The notes below the pieces were generated by a model. The model was not told the DNA's origin, made no database searches, and saw only the letters and a list, made by a program, of their open reading frames with translations. From the NCBI GenBank assembly GCA_026169045.1, contig JAPFDH010000042.1:1-44466 (forward strand): a stretch of DNA of 44,466 bases, written 5' to 3'. Both the position numbers and the translations under genes were made by a program. Positions 18,646 to 29,800 of the stretch are shown one piece after another. How positions within the stretch are numbered: position 1 is the stretch's first letter; each line of letters begins with the position of its first letter. The stretch is from Lachnospiraceae bacterium. Lineage in GTDB: Bacteria; Bacillota; Clostridia; Lachnospirales; Lachnospiraceae.

Positions 18646-19800
18646 TCATTGAGAATTCCATTTCTCAGAAAGTGTTTCCAATCGATGTATCATATCCTCT
18701 TTTGAATCCCATACCCCTGTTAAAACTGCGACGGTATTTCCTTTTACAGCGATACATTCAAGATTTTCTGCTGCCCAGGCCTGATCCAAACCGGCTATTG
18801 TAACCGGCGAAAATGCCTCCGCAGACCGGGCAAATGTGGTGTCCAACATCAGTGCATTTACAAATTTTTCCATTTTTATCAGATCATGAATACTATATAT
18901 ATCCTGATACATCCATTCTTCCCGGTTTCCATTTTCTATAAATTCCTGACAATGCCAGGAATCTGCCAACAATGATTTCTTAACCGACACTTCACTCTCC
19001 TGTGTACTGTTCACAGAATTTGGAATCCGCATTCCCTCTATCCCCAGATCTGCAAACGTAAGATAGAGATCCTCTGAAGTTTTTGGCATGGGATAGGAAT
19101 GAGATCCCCATGCTACACATCCAAAACAAATAACTGCTGCCGTCAGAGGAAGTATCCGAATCAGTCTTGGTAAGATTCTTCGACGCTTTGGTTCATACTT
19201 CATTAACGTTTGATTTTTTATTCTGTGATACAAACGACTCAGATGCCACATTCCCCAAATATCATCCCACACTACACTAAAAAAGAAACATAAAAAACCA
19301 ATCAAAAGCCATGTATCCGATACCCATGTCAGATAAATCTGAGCCCCCCAATGTCCCTTTCCGATATCCCAAAAGACAGACGACAAGGCAAACAGAACCA
19401 GCAGTTCCAACAGAGGCATGAATGCAGCAATCATATAGTTTTTTCTAAGACATTTCAAAGTAACTGCATAATGCTTCGGATCCTGATCATATTCCGGTAA
19501 CGGACAGCCTGGTAATGCCCGGAATATATGAATATATCCGCTCCCGTCCACATATTGCCATCCCGCTTCTTCATAGCGTTTCAGCTGTTCATCCGTTGGG
19601 CGTCCATCCTGCTGAAATTTTGGAGCAACCACTTCCACCCTGTAATTCATAACTTTTGGTTCTGTCTTTTGAAACCGACTGAGTATCGCTCCCCGTTTTG
19701 TCAGTTCCCATCCCTTTTTCGACATATCGGAATAATACTTCTCTGTTCCGCCAATATTAAATTCTTTCGGATGAAATCCATATCTGGTTTTCACTGCCAT
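18646..19800 (-). CDS. DUF2812 domain-containing membrane protein
   Basis: A 384-residue protein. The N-terminal 110 or so residues match the DUF2812 pattern: YYSDMSKKGWEL, then EEAGWQYVDGSGYIHIFRA. This is followed by four hydrophobic segments (about residues 130-155, 165-185, 215-235) with a basic loop, and a C-terminal extracytoplasmic-looking domain of about 140 residues. In many Firmicutes DUF2812 proteins neighbour PadR-type regulators; none is seen here. Function is unknown. The ATG follows a GGGGGAATG context. Confidence 0.8.
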   Translation of the reverse strand: MAVKTRYGFHPKEFNIGGTEKYYSDMSKKGWELTKRGAILSRFQKTEPKVMNYRVEVVAPKFQQDGRPTDEQLKRYEEAGWQYVDGSGYIHIFRALPGCPLPEYDQDPKHYAVTLKCLRKNYMIAAFMPLLELLVLFALSSVFWDIGKGHWGAQIYLTWVSDTWLLIGFLCFFFSVVWDDIWGMWHLSRLYHRIKNQTLMKYEPKRRRILPRLIRILPLTAAVICFGCVAWGSHSYPMPKTSEDLYLTFADLGIEGMRIPNSVNSTQESEVSVKKSLLADSWHCQEFIENGNREEWMYQDIYSIHDLIKMEKFVNALMLDTTFARSAEAFSPVTIAGLDQAWAAENLECIAVKGNTVAVLTGVWDSKEDMIHRLETLSEKWNSQ

Positions 19801-19980
19801 TCCCCCTTCCGAAAAAAATTACCCCAAATTCCATTTTATTTCTATTATACTTTATCGATTTCCATAATAAAAGCTTGATTTTGTCTTTTATAATCAAAAA
19901 ACAGATGAAGTCAAATATGAGATTTGCATCCATCAGAAAACGTATTACAAAAAATTCTTAGAGGCAAAAAAGGCCACTGA

Positions 19981-20802
19981 TTATAATACATTTTGATTGG
20001 TTTCTAACCATTTCGCTACTCCATCCGTATTATTATCTTCGATAATTCCTGTAGCAATTTCTTTTAATTCATCAATTGCGTTTTTTGTTGCATACGCTTC
20101 ATCCGCAATGTGAAACATGGGAATATCATTTGCTGAATCACCAAATACAACTACCCTTTGACAACCACATAACTGCTTTACTCTTTGAATTGCTTTTGCT
20201 TTTGTTGCATTTCCCGGACATAACTCTAACCAATATTCCGGTCTATATTTATCTTGTTGAAAAATACAGTTAATTCCCTCAATGTTTTTTACACGTTCAT
20301 AAAGGGGCTGTAATTCATTTTTTGGAGCTATAAATGTAAAATAGCAAGTTTTTCCCTCGTACAATTTATCTTCTGAATCTACCCTATGAATCCTCTTGTC
20401 TTGGGAATGATTTTCCAGATAAACTTGAAAACCTTCATTCATTCTTTCTGCTAAATATAACTTGACTTCATTTGAGCCAGAATAAGCTGTTACAAATCCC
20501 GGAATACAAATATCAGCTAAGGCCTGCTTTATATGATGTAATTCCTCTCCAAACATGGAAATTTCAATCTCCTTCTTAGATTGAGGATCGGCAATAATCG
20601 TTCCATTTCGAATAATAACAGGCAACTTAAACGATATACTTTTTGTAATTTCAGAAGAAGAACGAATGGATCTTGCGGTTGCATATGTGATAGATATATC
20701 GCGGGCAATCAGGCGATTCAATATGCTAACACTTTTATTTGAAATTATTTTATCATCTCGCATTAGTGTTCCATCCAAATCAGTAACATACAATGTTTTC
20801 AT
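19981..20802 (-). CDS. Cof-type HAD-IIB family phosphatase
   Basis: A 273-residue HAD-superfamily hydrolase. Motif I is VTDLDGTL (nucleophile Asp8, acid Asp10), motif II the TAR region, motif III a lysine near KAKAIQRV, and motif IV VVFGDSANDIPMF. The inserted cap is of the C2B (Cof) type. Such enzymes dephosphorylate sugar phosphates or cofactors such as FMN or pyridoxal phosphate. The start follows AGGAGG. It is a single-gene unit between two intergenic gaps. Confidence 0.9.
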   Translation of the reverse strand: MKTLYVTDLDGTLMRDDKIISNKSVSILNRLIARDISITYATARSIRSSSEITKSISFKLPVIIRNGTIIADPQSKKEIEISMFGEELHHIKQALADICIPGFVTAYSGSNEVKLYLAERMNEGFQVYLENHSQDKRIHRVDSEDKLYEGKTCYFTFIAPKNELQPLYERVKNIEGINCIFQQDKYRPEYWLELCPGNATKAKAIQRVKQLCGCQRVVVFGDSANDIPMFHIADEAYATKNAIDELKEIATGIIEDNNTDGVAKWLETNQNVL

Positions 20803-20935
20803 AATAAAAGGTCCTCCTATGAATTAGATTTTATCATAGAAGAACCTTTCTGTTACATATTTACAAAAAAAGTTTCACACTTTCCTCAAATCATATAATT
20901 TAGTGATGATGTACCCTTTTATATAACCACAATTA

Positions 20936-23518
20936 TTACTTTTTCTTCTTCTGTTTGCTTTTCTCTATATAGGCAAAGCTTCCCATTAGAATACCACTGC
21001 AGACAATCATAATACCAATCCATAAAACCATGTTAATTTCATCACCTGTCTGTGAAGACGGCTGATCGGTATTTTCTGCTGCTTTCACGGTAAATTCTGT
21101 GCTGACTTCCCCATCCTCATAGGTCAATGTCAACGTATGGATTCCCACAGATATTGTATCCAAATACTCTGCCTTCAGCTTCACCACTGTACTGCCGCTT
21201 TCAGCTGTATACGCTGTCTTATCAAGAAGGATACTGTCCACCTTTATACCGGTAAATTGGTTCAAATTTCCATCTGCTTTTACTATCAGGTCTGTTTTTG
21301 ACCCCTTTACATAAACACCATCGGCACCGCTTTCAATCGTATACGCCGGAAGTTTTGCTATCTCTTGATATGTCGTATAGTCACAGCGGGAACAAGTATC
21401 ATATGCTTTCCATCCCGTTTCTTTTCTTGTAGGTTCTTTTCCTTCATGATGAATCAAATCATGATTATCGGAATCAATCGGAATAGCCACTTCTGTAATC
21501 TTATGAGCTGCATCTTCGCTGTCAAAATTTGCATCGCATACAGAACAATGCCAATATTCCACAGTTCCCATAGCAGTACAGGTAGCCGGAGCTGCTTCAT
21601 TCCAAACTAAAGTATGATCCCTGTTCACTGTTATCGTATATCTTACACAATTTCCATTCTTATCAACAGCCTCTATTGTTTGTTTATCATCCGATGGTTC
21701 AAGTGTCATCTGACCCTTTTCAAGCGTTACTTCTATGTCATTGACCCAAACTCCCGCAAGGTTTTCATCATAAACGGTTACATCAACTGCCTGACAGTAT
21801 GTCTTTCCGTCATCGATTCCTGTGAGAACAGGAGCTGTTTGGTCCACAGTCAGAAAATCCGAATTCATATATGTTGTATTTCCAGCATGATCCGTAATTC
21901 TTGCATAAACAACATAAGTACCTTCTTCTGTTAGCTCGATTGGTTCCGTATAGATGCAAAACGCTTCCTTTTCCAGTTCAGAAATTCCAAGGGATTCTGT
22001 CCCCGCATATATATAATACTCAATCGTCACTGCCTGTTCTTGTGTAAATCCTGTATGAGAATAACTATCATCGGAACCGGTTATTACAATCGGTTCCATC
22101 GTTTGCTTATAAATCTGATTTCGGCCATTTTCCTGAAAATTATCCCAACTATGATCTCCTTGTGTCATTTTCCCAACAGGAGATGTGACATCCGGCAACA
22201 ACTTACCATAATACCCACCGCAAACACTGCAGGCAGCAGGTACAAAATACGATGCACTTCCACCGGTACAATTTTCTATTATTTTTACACTGCATCCAGC
22301 ATTGATGCAAGAACCGGTATGCCTGTCATTTCCATTACTTATATAATCAGCATATGTATGACTTTCCTGAGCTGGAATAACAACCGTTTTGCATACCTCA
22401 CATAAAACTGGTGTTGTACAATCTCCATCATCTGTATCTGGAACATGTGCTTCATAATTAGCCTTTATAACCGCTGCCTGGGAAGGCATTATAAATGCCG
22501 TTTGTGCCTTATTACTTTCTGCAAACGTTCCGGCACTTGCAGTCCATTCGATAAAATGCCCTGTCTCATTCGTCTCTTCTGCAGTAACAATAACCGGTGT
22601 TCCCGCTTCGTAACTTCCGGTTCCGGTTCCATTTACCACCAATAAATCATAAGAGGGAACGGTCGTACCCCCCAATACAGAATTTACCTCTTCTGCAATT
22701 AATCCATGTCCAAATGCATTTGGATGGAAATCCAGATTCATAGATATAAAAGATGCATTACAAGGATTTTGCGTCGCTGATGCAAACGCTCCATGCACAT
22801 CTGCTTCCACACACTGATACTGTTTCCCTATCATCACAAGTCCCGCATTTAACATTGAAATCCCGTTTTCAAAAACTTCTACTATCGCTTCCATGTTTGG
22901 GATCCCTTGTGCTGCAAAACGATACGGGTTATACTGATTTAAAATAATAATCTCTGCCTTTGCATTCACTGTCCGGATGCTTGCCAAAATTTTCATAAAA
23001 TTGCCGGACAGTTCCGTTAATTTGCCGGAGAATACACTTACATCCAGATTTGAAAGAACCGATATCGTAAATGTAAACAAAGCCATATTTTTGTTCTGCA
23101 ATTCTGTCTTTATATAATTTCCGTCTACATTTGCTCCCGGATTCGCTTCGTTGTATTGTTGTGCCACAAAATCATACACCACATTCATCATATCATTTCC
23201 ACCGATACTTATGGTAATGACATCAGCACTTGTTATGGCCGCCACAACTGCCGGATCAGACATTTTACCGACCAGAGATGCTGTCGTCTCACCATCCTGT
23301 GCCAAATTAGTCAGATCATACCCATTTTGTGCAGCCACTTGACTCACAAACGACTGATCAATATTGGCAAGACCTGCTCCTGTGGAAATACTGTCTCCAA
23401 GTGCCACATACGTTTTCCCTGTCGGACCGTCTGCTCTTAATGTTGTCGGAAACATACACCATATCATACAAAACAGTGCTGTAAACAACAACAGCTTTTT
23501 TCCCATCGACTGCTTCAT
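20936..23518 (-). CDS. large secreted SGNH hydrolase with repeats and cell-wall anchor-like C-terminus
   Basis: An 860-residue surface protein. A signal peptide (about 1-29) precedes an SGNH domain: Ser43 in ALGDSIST, an SIGGNDMMN block and an NLDFHPNAFGHG block. After it come an Ig/InlB-like module, an N-terminal and a C-terminal pair of CxxC-bearing modules (CEVCKTVV; CSVCDAN, CSRCDYT) and a further Ig-like module. The end has SSQTGD, a hydrophobic helix and a lysine-rich tail, the layout of a sortase signal but without a perfect LPxTG. Probably a wall-bound esterase or deacetylase acting on glycans. The LuxR-type gene immediately upstream may control it. Confidence 0.87.
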   Translation of the reverse strand: MKQSMGKKLLLFTALFCMIWCMFPTTLRADGPTGKTYVALGDSISTGAGLANIDQSFVSQVAAQNGYDLTNLAQDGETTASLVGKMSDPAVVAAITSADVITISIGGNDMMNVVYDFVAQQYNEANPGANVDGNYIKTELQNKNMALFTFTISVLSNLDVSVFSGKLTELSGNFMKILASIRTVNAKAEIIILNQYNPYRFAAQGIPNMEAIVEVFENGISMLNAGLVMIGKQYQCVEADVHGAFASATQNPCNASFISMNLDFHPNAFGHGLIAEEVNSVLGGTTVPSYDLLVVNGTGTGSYEAGTPVIVTAEETNETGHFIEWTASAGTFAESNKAQTAFIMPSQAAVIKANYEAHVPDTDDGDCTTPVLCEVCKTVVIPAQESHTYADYISNGNDRHTGSCINAGCSVKIIENCTGGSASYFVPAACSVCGGYYGKLLPDVTSPVGKMTQGDHSWDNFQENGRNQIYKQTMEPIVITGSDDSYSHTGFTQEQAVTIEYYIYAGTESLGISELEKEAFCIYTEPIELTEEGTYVVYARITDHAGNTTYMNSDFLTVDQTAPVLTGIDDGKTYCQAVDVTVYDENLAGVWVNDIEVTLEKGQMTLEPSDDKQTIEAVDKNGNCVRYTITVNRDHTLVWNEAAPATCTAMGTVEYWHCSVCDANFDSEDAAHKITEVAIPIDSDNHDLIHHEGKEPTRKETGWKAYDTCSRCDYTTYQEIAKLPAYTIESGADGVYVKGSKTDLIVKADGNLNQFTGIKVDSILLDKTAYTAESGSTVVKLKAEYLDTISVGIHTLTLTYEDGEVSTEFTVKAAENTDQPSSQTGDEINMVLWIGIMIVCSGILMGSFAYIEKSKQKKKK

Positions 23519-23581
23519 TCCTACACCTCCTATTCTTCTTTACGGACCATTCATTACATTATGTAAAACATCCTATTTGTT

Positions 23582-23587
23582 ATTATA
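23582..23587 (-). promoter_or_regulatory. -10 element for the surface SGNH gene
   Basis: The minus strand has TATAAT about 65 bases before the start codon, but no recognisable -35 hexamer at the right distance. A promoter with a poor -35 next to a LuxR-type regulator gene suggests activator dependence (inference). Confidence 0.45.
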
Positions 23588-23662
23588 GCAGACGGTTCCT
23601 TACCTGCCATCACCCGTTTCTGCCACAAAATCGGGTAATCTTTTCTTTTCAATATCTGGTCT

Positions 23663-24730
23663 TTATTGAAGCATATATCGTTTTAATTCCTGTCGGTGAT
23701 TGATGTGAAGTTTCTGTAATATCACTGAAATATAGTGTTTCACTGTATTGGGAGAAATGTTCATATGTCTGCCGATTTCCTGATTGGTCCAACCTCTGGC
23801 TGCCAGCATAGCGACGGAAAATTCCGTTGTCGTAAGATTATCTGCCACATCATTTCCTGTGGCCGGATTATGAATTTTACGCCATCCATCGGAAAACTGA
23901 TAAGTAATCGCAATAATTCTTTTAAAGTCTCCCGGCCATTCTTTTTTTATGACCGCTTCCAACATTCCTCCCAATAATCCATGGTGTTCACCAAATCCCT
24001 CAATCAGATCGTCTGGTTTTGCCAATTTCCATGCAGCAAGAAGATGCTTTCTCGCCTGATCCGGTTGTCTTAAATTCACACAATCCATGACTGCAGCCAA
24101 ATGAAGATAAATCTCCGGAATCGGATACTCTTTCGTCATCATCACAAGGGTTGCTTCTACAATTCCAAGACTTTTTGCATATTCTTTCTGCAAATAAAGG
24201 TAATGAGATTGAACATACATGGCAAAAGCACGAAGTCCCACAGGAAGTTCTTCCAGAGATTCTCTCAAATCGGGAAGTTCTTTAGGCATCGGCAAATGCA
24301 ACAATACCGCGGCCGCAGAAGCAATAAAAAATTTTGCCCCTACCAGTTTTCCATCACTGACTGTCAGATCATTTTTTATTTCTGCCAAAGCCCATCTGGT
24401 CTGAACTGTCTGCCCCAAGAACAAGTTAGCATATGCATAAATCAAACAGGCAGACAGACGAATTCCCTCCTGCTCACTCATTAAATACTTCTTAACCGCT
24501 TTCACAGCCTTTTCCGCCTGTCCACTAAAATAATAATATTCTGCCAAAGCAATCCCTTTTGCCGAACCTTCCTTCATTTTTTTGATGAAATCAAGGCATT
24601 CTCCCGGACAAAAAGACATTTGCAAAAGAGGCATAACATTATCGTAACAATTGCTTTCTTTCCTTTCTTTTTCAAAAATCTCCGTATTTTTCTCCCTTTT
24701 TTCTTCTTTCTCTATCCTCATATATTTCAT
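23663..24730 (-). CDS. LuxR-type transcriptional regulator with helical-repeat N-terminus
   Basis: A 355-residue regulator. The C-terminal 60 residues form a LuxR-type helix-turn-helix: LAARGWTNQEIGRHMNISPN followed by TVKHYISVILQKL. The N-terminal 280 residues are helical, with TPR-like hairpins and no ATP-binding motif. This resembles the C-terminal two thirds of MalT/LAL regulators without the NTPase. The first 30 residues are highly charged, so the true start could be slightly downstream. It lies 144 bases upstream of the surface SGNH gene on the same strand. It may activate that gene (inference). Confidence 0.82.
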   Translation of the reverse strand: MKYMRIEKEEKREKNTEIFEKERKESNCYDNVMPLLQMSFCPGECLDFIKKMKEGSAKGIALAEYYYFSGQAEKAVKAVKKYLMSEQEGIRLSACLIYAYANLFLGQTVQTRWALAEIKNDLTVSDGKLVGAKFFIASAAAVLLHLPMPKELPDLRESLEELPVGLRAFAMYVQSHYLYLQKEYAKSLGIVEATLVMMTKEYPIPEIYLHLAAVMDCVNLRQPDQARKHLLAAWKLAKPDDLIEGFGEHHGLLGGMLEAVIKKEWPGDFKRIIAITYQFSDGWRKIHNPATGNDVADNLTTTEFSVAMLAARGWTNQEIGRHMNISPNTVKHYISVILQKLHINHRQELKRYMLQ

Positions 24731-25050
24731 TCTTCTTTCTTCAAACAGTTTATCTCTTTACACAACAGCACCTAAAGTATATCTCTTTTCTCCTTTCCAC
24801 TCTTTGTTTTTATTATAAACCACCCTCCATGATTTCGCACGTAAAAATATCTTTCCTTCCTTCTTCTATCTTCTTTTCATACCATTATTGGTCCACACCT
24901 ATTCCATATAATATAACTGTATCCATAAAAGCAGAAAAAAACACCTCTGAAAATACTTGATTCTTCAGCATTTTCAGAGGTATTTTATCGATTATATAGA
25001 TCAAAACCGTCTTATAACTTGTTGTGAATATTCCAGTCCCTTATGCGAAA
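24731..25050. other. intergenic region, LuxR gene / Nudix gene
   Basis: About 320 AT-rich bases with no credible ORF. It contains the terminator at 24942-24981. The LuxR promoter must be in 24735-24900, but no clear hexamer pair was found there. Confidence 0.5.
24942..24981 (-). terminator. terminator after the Nudix gene
   Basis: ACCTCTGAAAAT (24942-24953) pairs perfectly with ATTTTCAGAGGT (24970-24981), flanked by A- and T-rich runs on both sides. It lies downstream of the Nudix gene. Confidence 0.8.
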
Positions 25051-25479
25051 TTATAGGTATCTTCTACGTCTTGCTTCTTCTATCAGTTTCGGCTGAATCA
25101 ACGGATATGTCCAGTTTTCCACAAGTTGTTCCGTAATGAGGATTTTTTCAATTTCACTGTGTAGTTCATTCTCAAAAGACAAAATATCTGCAACGTAAAG
25201 CATTCCGAAACTCTCTTTTCCATCAAAATTATCTGGTGCAGTGACAGAATATACGCAAACAGGCTTTATGCTGTATTCAAGAGCACCCGTTTCTTCATAC
25301 AGTTCTCGTTTTGCAGTATCTAAAATATGCTCACCATTTTCTCTGTGACCACCTGGTATCTCGTATGTTTCCCGTTCCCTATGTTTACAAAATACCCATC
25401 TATTGTTTGTTTTGGCAATGATAACGGCAAATTTCAATAAATTATCATCTACTTCATCATAGAACTTTACTTCAACCAT
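25051..25479 (-). CDS. Nudix hydrolase
   Basis: A 142-residue Nudix protein with a full Nudix box: Gly44-x5-Glu50-x7-Arg58-Glu59-Leu-x-Glu62-Glu63-x-Gly65. The family hydrolyses nucleoside diphosphates linked to another moiety; the substrate is unknown. The ATG follows AAAAGGAG. A promoter of good quality lies upstream and a terminator downstream, so it is a single-gene unit. Confidence 0.9.
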   Translation of the reverse strand: MVEVKFYDEVDDNLLKFAVIIAKTNNRWVFCKHRERETYEIPGGHRENGEHILDTAKRELYEETGALEYSIKPVCVYSVTAPDNFDGKESFGMLYVADILSFENELHSEIEKILITEQLVENWTYPLIQPKLIEEARRRRYL

Positions 25480-25526
25480 TTCTTATTACTCCTTTTATCT
25501 TCAGTTTACCGATTTATATGCCGCAT

Positions 25527-25555
25527 ATCATAGCATACATATCAGAAGGATACAA
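25527..25555 (-). promoter_or_regulatory. promoter of the Nudix gene
   Basis: On the minus strand TTGTAT (25550-25555) and TATGAT (25527-25532) are 17 bases apart, about 48 bases before the start codon. Confidence 0.65.
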
Positions 25556-25558
25556 TAT

Positions 25559-25604
25559 AAAAAACCTTACAAATGTTCCGTTTTGAAAATCTGTAAGGTT
25601 TTTT
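25559..25604 (-). terminator. terminator of the Wadjet operon
   Basis: AAAAAACCTTACA (25559-25571) pairs perfectly with TGTAAGGTTTTTT (25592-25604). It follows the jetD stop by 29 bases and has T runs on both sides. A near-identical stem recurs at 34197-34242. Confidence 0.88.
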
Positions 25605-25632
25605 GCTTAAATACAAATCCTATTTTTTATTG

Positions 25633-26859
25633 TCAGACATTCCTCTCCTGATAGAAATAGTAACTTATAATCTCCTGTTCTAATTTTATATTATTCTCTT
25701 TCATATAACCTAAAACTTCCTTATACAAGTTATCCTCCATCAATGCATCCATCCGTTCTCTGTCATGATCGGACAATGTTTTTAAGCATTTAGCAAACCG
25801 CTTATCTTTTAGTTGCTTGACATCCATGCAATATAATTCAAAAAACTGCGACGTTTCCCTGCATAAATGTCTGTGAATGAAAAAACCGCCAACATCTATA
25901 TCCCCAAAATGTTGATATATCACATGAGGATTATCTGATATAACTTTTTTCAAAAATTCAATTTGACGCCGGTTTGCAAACCCACCCAGATACATCATAG
26001 CCGTTTCCCCATTTTTCATTCTCTGATAAGATGTTTTATTTTCAACCGTTATCACATTCTGTGCATTCACATAAATATGTTTTATTCCGGGAAGATCATT
26101 GGAAGCTAGAGCGATTCCTCCCTGTAATTTGGAAATTTCCAATACATAATCATCCCACTCAATTTTCCAGGCACCCTTTATAAAAATTTCCTGTTCCGTC
26201 GGCAAAACATGAAAAGAAGTCAAAATCGCATCATTTCTCTCACTTTCCTCTCTTACCTTTCCCGTTGCCATTCTTAAAAAAGAACATATTTCTTCATAAT
26301 TATTCTGTTCAAACCATTTGGAATCCCCATATACCAGCATCGAAGCTTCTCTTACATATACGTTTTCCTTGTTTTCTTCTAAAAATTGAATCATTTTTAA
26401 ATTTTCTTCTACTTTTTCCGGAATAAGCATACTCTTTGGATTTTCCGTCTGCTCAAGGATATCTTCACAATACTTTTTTGTTATGCTACCTGAATTGCTA
26501 TACTTCTTTAATCGTTCACACACTTGTTTTACAATCATACTTCGCGGTACAACACCATATTCTTTTTCCAAATATGCATAGATATCTTCTGTCTTTTCTT
26601 CCATAAGATAAATCGTTTCTATATCATCACTAAATTTTAAATAAGAAACCGTAATAAAGCCCAACTGTGCCAGCTCTTCTATTGCCTCATTCACACATTG
26701 CTTTTCACCAATCTCGGCATTATTTTTAGTATATTCTTTATATATCTCGGTGGGTTTTAACTGAATTCTTCGATTGACTGTTATATTCTTTGTAAACCGT
26801 ATCTGATATTTTCCAAGCAGACGTTCCAGAATCGTCTTTTTATATACATTCTCATTCAT
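25633..26859 (-). CDS. jetD: Wadjet protein JetD (TOPRIM nuclease subunit)
   Basis: A 408-residue protein of the DUF3322/DUF2220 type. The C-terminal TOPRIM fold has the catalytic glutamate region ITVENKTS (Glu273) and the acidic motif GDIDVGG (residues 319-325). The N-terminal half is helical, suited to contact the SMC complex. In studied Wadjet systems JetD cleaves closed circular DNA after the JetABC motor has extruded it. The start codon overlaps the jetC end by 8 bases, showing translational coupling, and the gene is last in the operon. All expected acidic residues appear present, so it is probably active. Confidence 0.9.
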   Translation of the reverse strand: MNENVYKKTILERLLGKYQIRFTKNITVNRRIQLKPTEIYKEYTKNNAEIGEKQCVNEAIEELAQLGFITVSYLKFSDDIETIYLMEEKTEDIYAYLEKEYGVVPRSMIVKQVCERLKKYSNSGSITKKYCEDILEQTENPKSMLIPEKVEENLKMIQFLEENKENVYVREASMLVYGDSKWFEQNNYEEICSFLRMATGKVREESERNDAILTSFHVLPTEQEIFIKGAWKIEWDDYVLEISKLQGGIALASNDLPGIKHIYVNAQNVITVENKTSYQRMKNGETAMMYLGGFANRRQIEFLKKVISDNPHVIYQHFGDIDVGGFFIHRHLCRETSQFFELYCMDVKQLKDKRFAKCLKTLSDHDRERMDALMEDNLYKEVLGYMKENNIKLEQEIISYYFYQERNV

Positions 26860-29800
26860 GGAACCTTACCTCTCCTATCTGCATATTATCATTGCTGATT
26901 TTAAGAACCGGAATAATCACTCCACACTCACTGCCAATTGATTCCAGTTTATTGGGCGGTGCACAAAATATCACTTGAAAATTCTGATTTTTAAAAAACT
27001 CCAGCATTAATTTTATATTGTGATCACTCATTTTTTCAAATGGTTCGTCAATGAAAAGAAGGCGGACGGAATTCACCCGGGCATTATACAGCATGGACAA
27101 AGCGGCTGACAGAATCAGTGTATAAGGGATCTGGGTCCCCGCCCCGGAATTATATCCCACTTGTTTGGATAATTTACCATCTTTTACCTCATCATTATTG
27201 ATTAAAATTTCATAACTCATATAATTTCTATAATCTGCAAATTTCTTAATTTCCGTAGTATCATTGTGATCAATCATTTTATTGATAATCTGATGAATCT
27301 CTTTCTCTCTTATTTCCACCTCATCCTTTTCATATCCCATAAGATCAGTAAGTGTCATCTGTCCGTCAGACATGTTATTGGTTTCCTGCAGATATTCCGC
27401 ATATCGAAGAATTTTCGCATAATCAGAATGATCATCCAACAGTTTCACATCAAATTGATATTTTGTGGAAAATTGAAGTTTTCGCAGTTCTTTATTGATA
27501 TCCCCAATATCTTTTCTTGCCTCTTTTGCGGTTTCATATATGCGGAGCACAAATTCTCTTTTAAATATTTTTTCATAAGTTACCGTCTGTTCTTTCAGCT
27601 TTTTCTGTATTCCCTGCAAATCATCAATCCATATTTTTCCCCTTCGTTTTTGATAAACAGCTTCCCACTGAAGCCCCATAGGTAATTTATCTATTTCCTG
27701 TTTACGATTATTATAGATTTGCTGCTTCCCATTAATTGCTGCTTCCAGTTCCCGAATTCTGCGATCCAATCTCTTTTTGCTTTCTAAACGCATCAATCCC
27801 CCATCTAATTTCCCTTCTGCTACATTTTTTTCATATTCTTCTATCGCTTTATCCACAATGAAATGTCTGCGTTTCTTCTCTTCCTCCATCTCTTCCTGCT
27901 TTACTGTTTCTTTTCTTCTAGCTTCTTTCAGTGCTACGTCTTTTTGCGATATGGTAATCTCCAAAACGGTTCTTTTCTTAATCGCTTCCTCGCGCTCTTT
28001 CTTTTTTTCATCCAATTGAGCTTTTAATACGGATACACGCTCATTTAAAGCCATAAACTCTGCATTTTGTTTCTGCGCTTTTATCAGCTCGTTATAATGT
28101 CTTTTTTCTTCTTCCCAATCAGCCCTTACCTTTGCCCACTCTCTGTGGGCATTGAGATGAAATTCTTTAAAACAATCCAAATCAGCCTGTAGATTTTTGG
28201 ATTTTTCCTGCAAGTCTCTCTGTTCTTTTAACAATTCCTTTTCCCTTGTTTCCAGTTCGGACAGCCTTTTCTCTGCTGCTCTTTTATTTAACTCTATGGC
28301 CTGACTTCCCAAACAATATTGTTTGATTTTTCTTGTATTTATATAGGTCACTGCCATATTTCGGCTCAATTTTCCTTCCTTTGACATGGCATAATCATAA
28401 TTGGCCACCTTATCAATCGTTACGGCATGAATTTTTCCCAGCCAAAATCGAAAATAATTAGCTGCTGTTTCATTTTGAATATGAAGATAGTGGTATACAG
28501 AATCCTCCTCACATTCCATTCTTTTTTCCATCAGTCGCTTCGTATTTACCAATTCCACATAACGATGCCTGGAATGATCCAATACATCATTTGCCACATC
28601 AAATGCCTCTTTTGATACAATCACAGCATAACGGTGAATACCCAAAAATGCTTCTATAGCATCTCGCCAGTTTTCATCTTTTAACTCTGCCACATATTCA
28701 CACGCCAGTCGCGCTTCTTCCTCCATCCCCCTTTTTTTCAACTCACGGTTGATTTCCCGAATAAGCTCTATTTGTTCCTGAATACCAGAATAATCCGCCC
28801 GGTTCCTATTGCAATTTTCAATCAGCGTATTCTGTTCTGCCCATTCTTCCTGTACCGACTCCAATTCCCGTTTTATTAAAATATTCTTTTCAATCAATTG
28901 ATCACGGCACACTCGTATCTGTTCCTTTAACCGATCAATAAATCGTTGTTTTTCCACTGCATCCACTACTTTTGATACCAGCATTTGTGCTGTTTCCTTA
29001 TTTTCAGTTGCTTCTCCCAGTTCCGCCAACTGTGCCATCATTTTCTGTACCTGAAGCAAAAAAATCTCCAATTGTTTTTTCTTTTCGCCCAACTGAGATA
29101 ACTGATCCTCATATGTACTGATGACCTGTTCAGATGCTACAATGGCTTTTGATACATCCAAGTCCAAAAGCGCATTCCGTGCCTCTGAATAATACTGTTC
29201 CAGACTATGAATGGTCTGATCCTGTTCCTGCACGGTTTCTTTCAACATTTCCCATGTGAAACGGTTCTTTTTTATAAACTCCTCTGCTTCCCGAATTTCC
29301 CTTTTGCACTGTATCCATTCATGATATTTTATTTTTATATCATCGATTTTCAATTGCTGTGCCTTCTTATCATGTTCATCAAAATCTGCCAGTATGGAAT
29401 CCAAATCCTGAAGTTCCTGGTTAATCTGTTCCAGGCTTCCATTGATCTGTTCAATATTCTTCTTTGCCTCTTTTAATTTGTCAAAATTGATATCGTGTTC
29501 TTCTAAAACAGACTCTTGAATAAATTCCTGAATTTTGGCTGCCGGATTGTATGCCATAAGATTTCTCAGTTTTCTCTGATATTTTGGTACCTCCTGATAT
29601 GGGATTTTTAAACCTGTCATCTGCATAAATAATGAAATTCCTTCTTTTTTGGTTTTCATCGTCACCCCATATCGCTTCTGAAATCCGGATGCATCATATG
29701 GTTTTAATACCGAATCTTTTTCATACACGAAAGAAACGTCATTCAAAGCGGATCCTTCCATAGCATACCAATATGTTCCTCTGATATCCGCAACCGCTGT

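Noticed and set aside
27266-27685. 139-codon frame opposite jetC
   Set aside because: Antisense shadow of a coiled-coil coding region; no motif or start signal.
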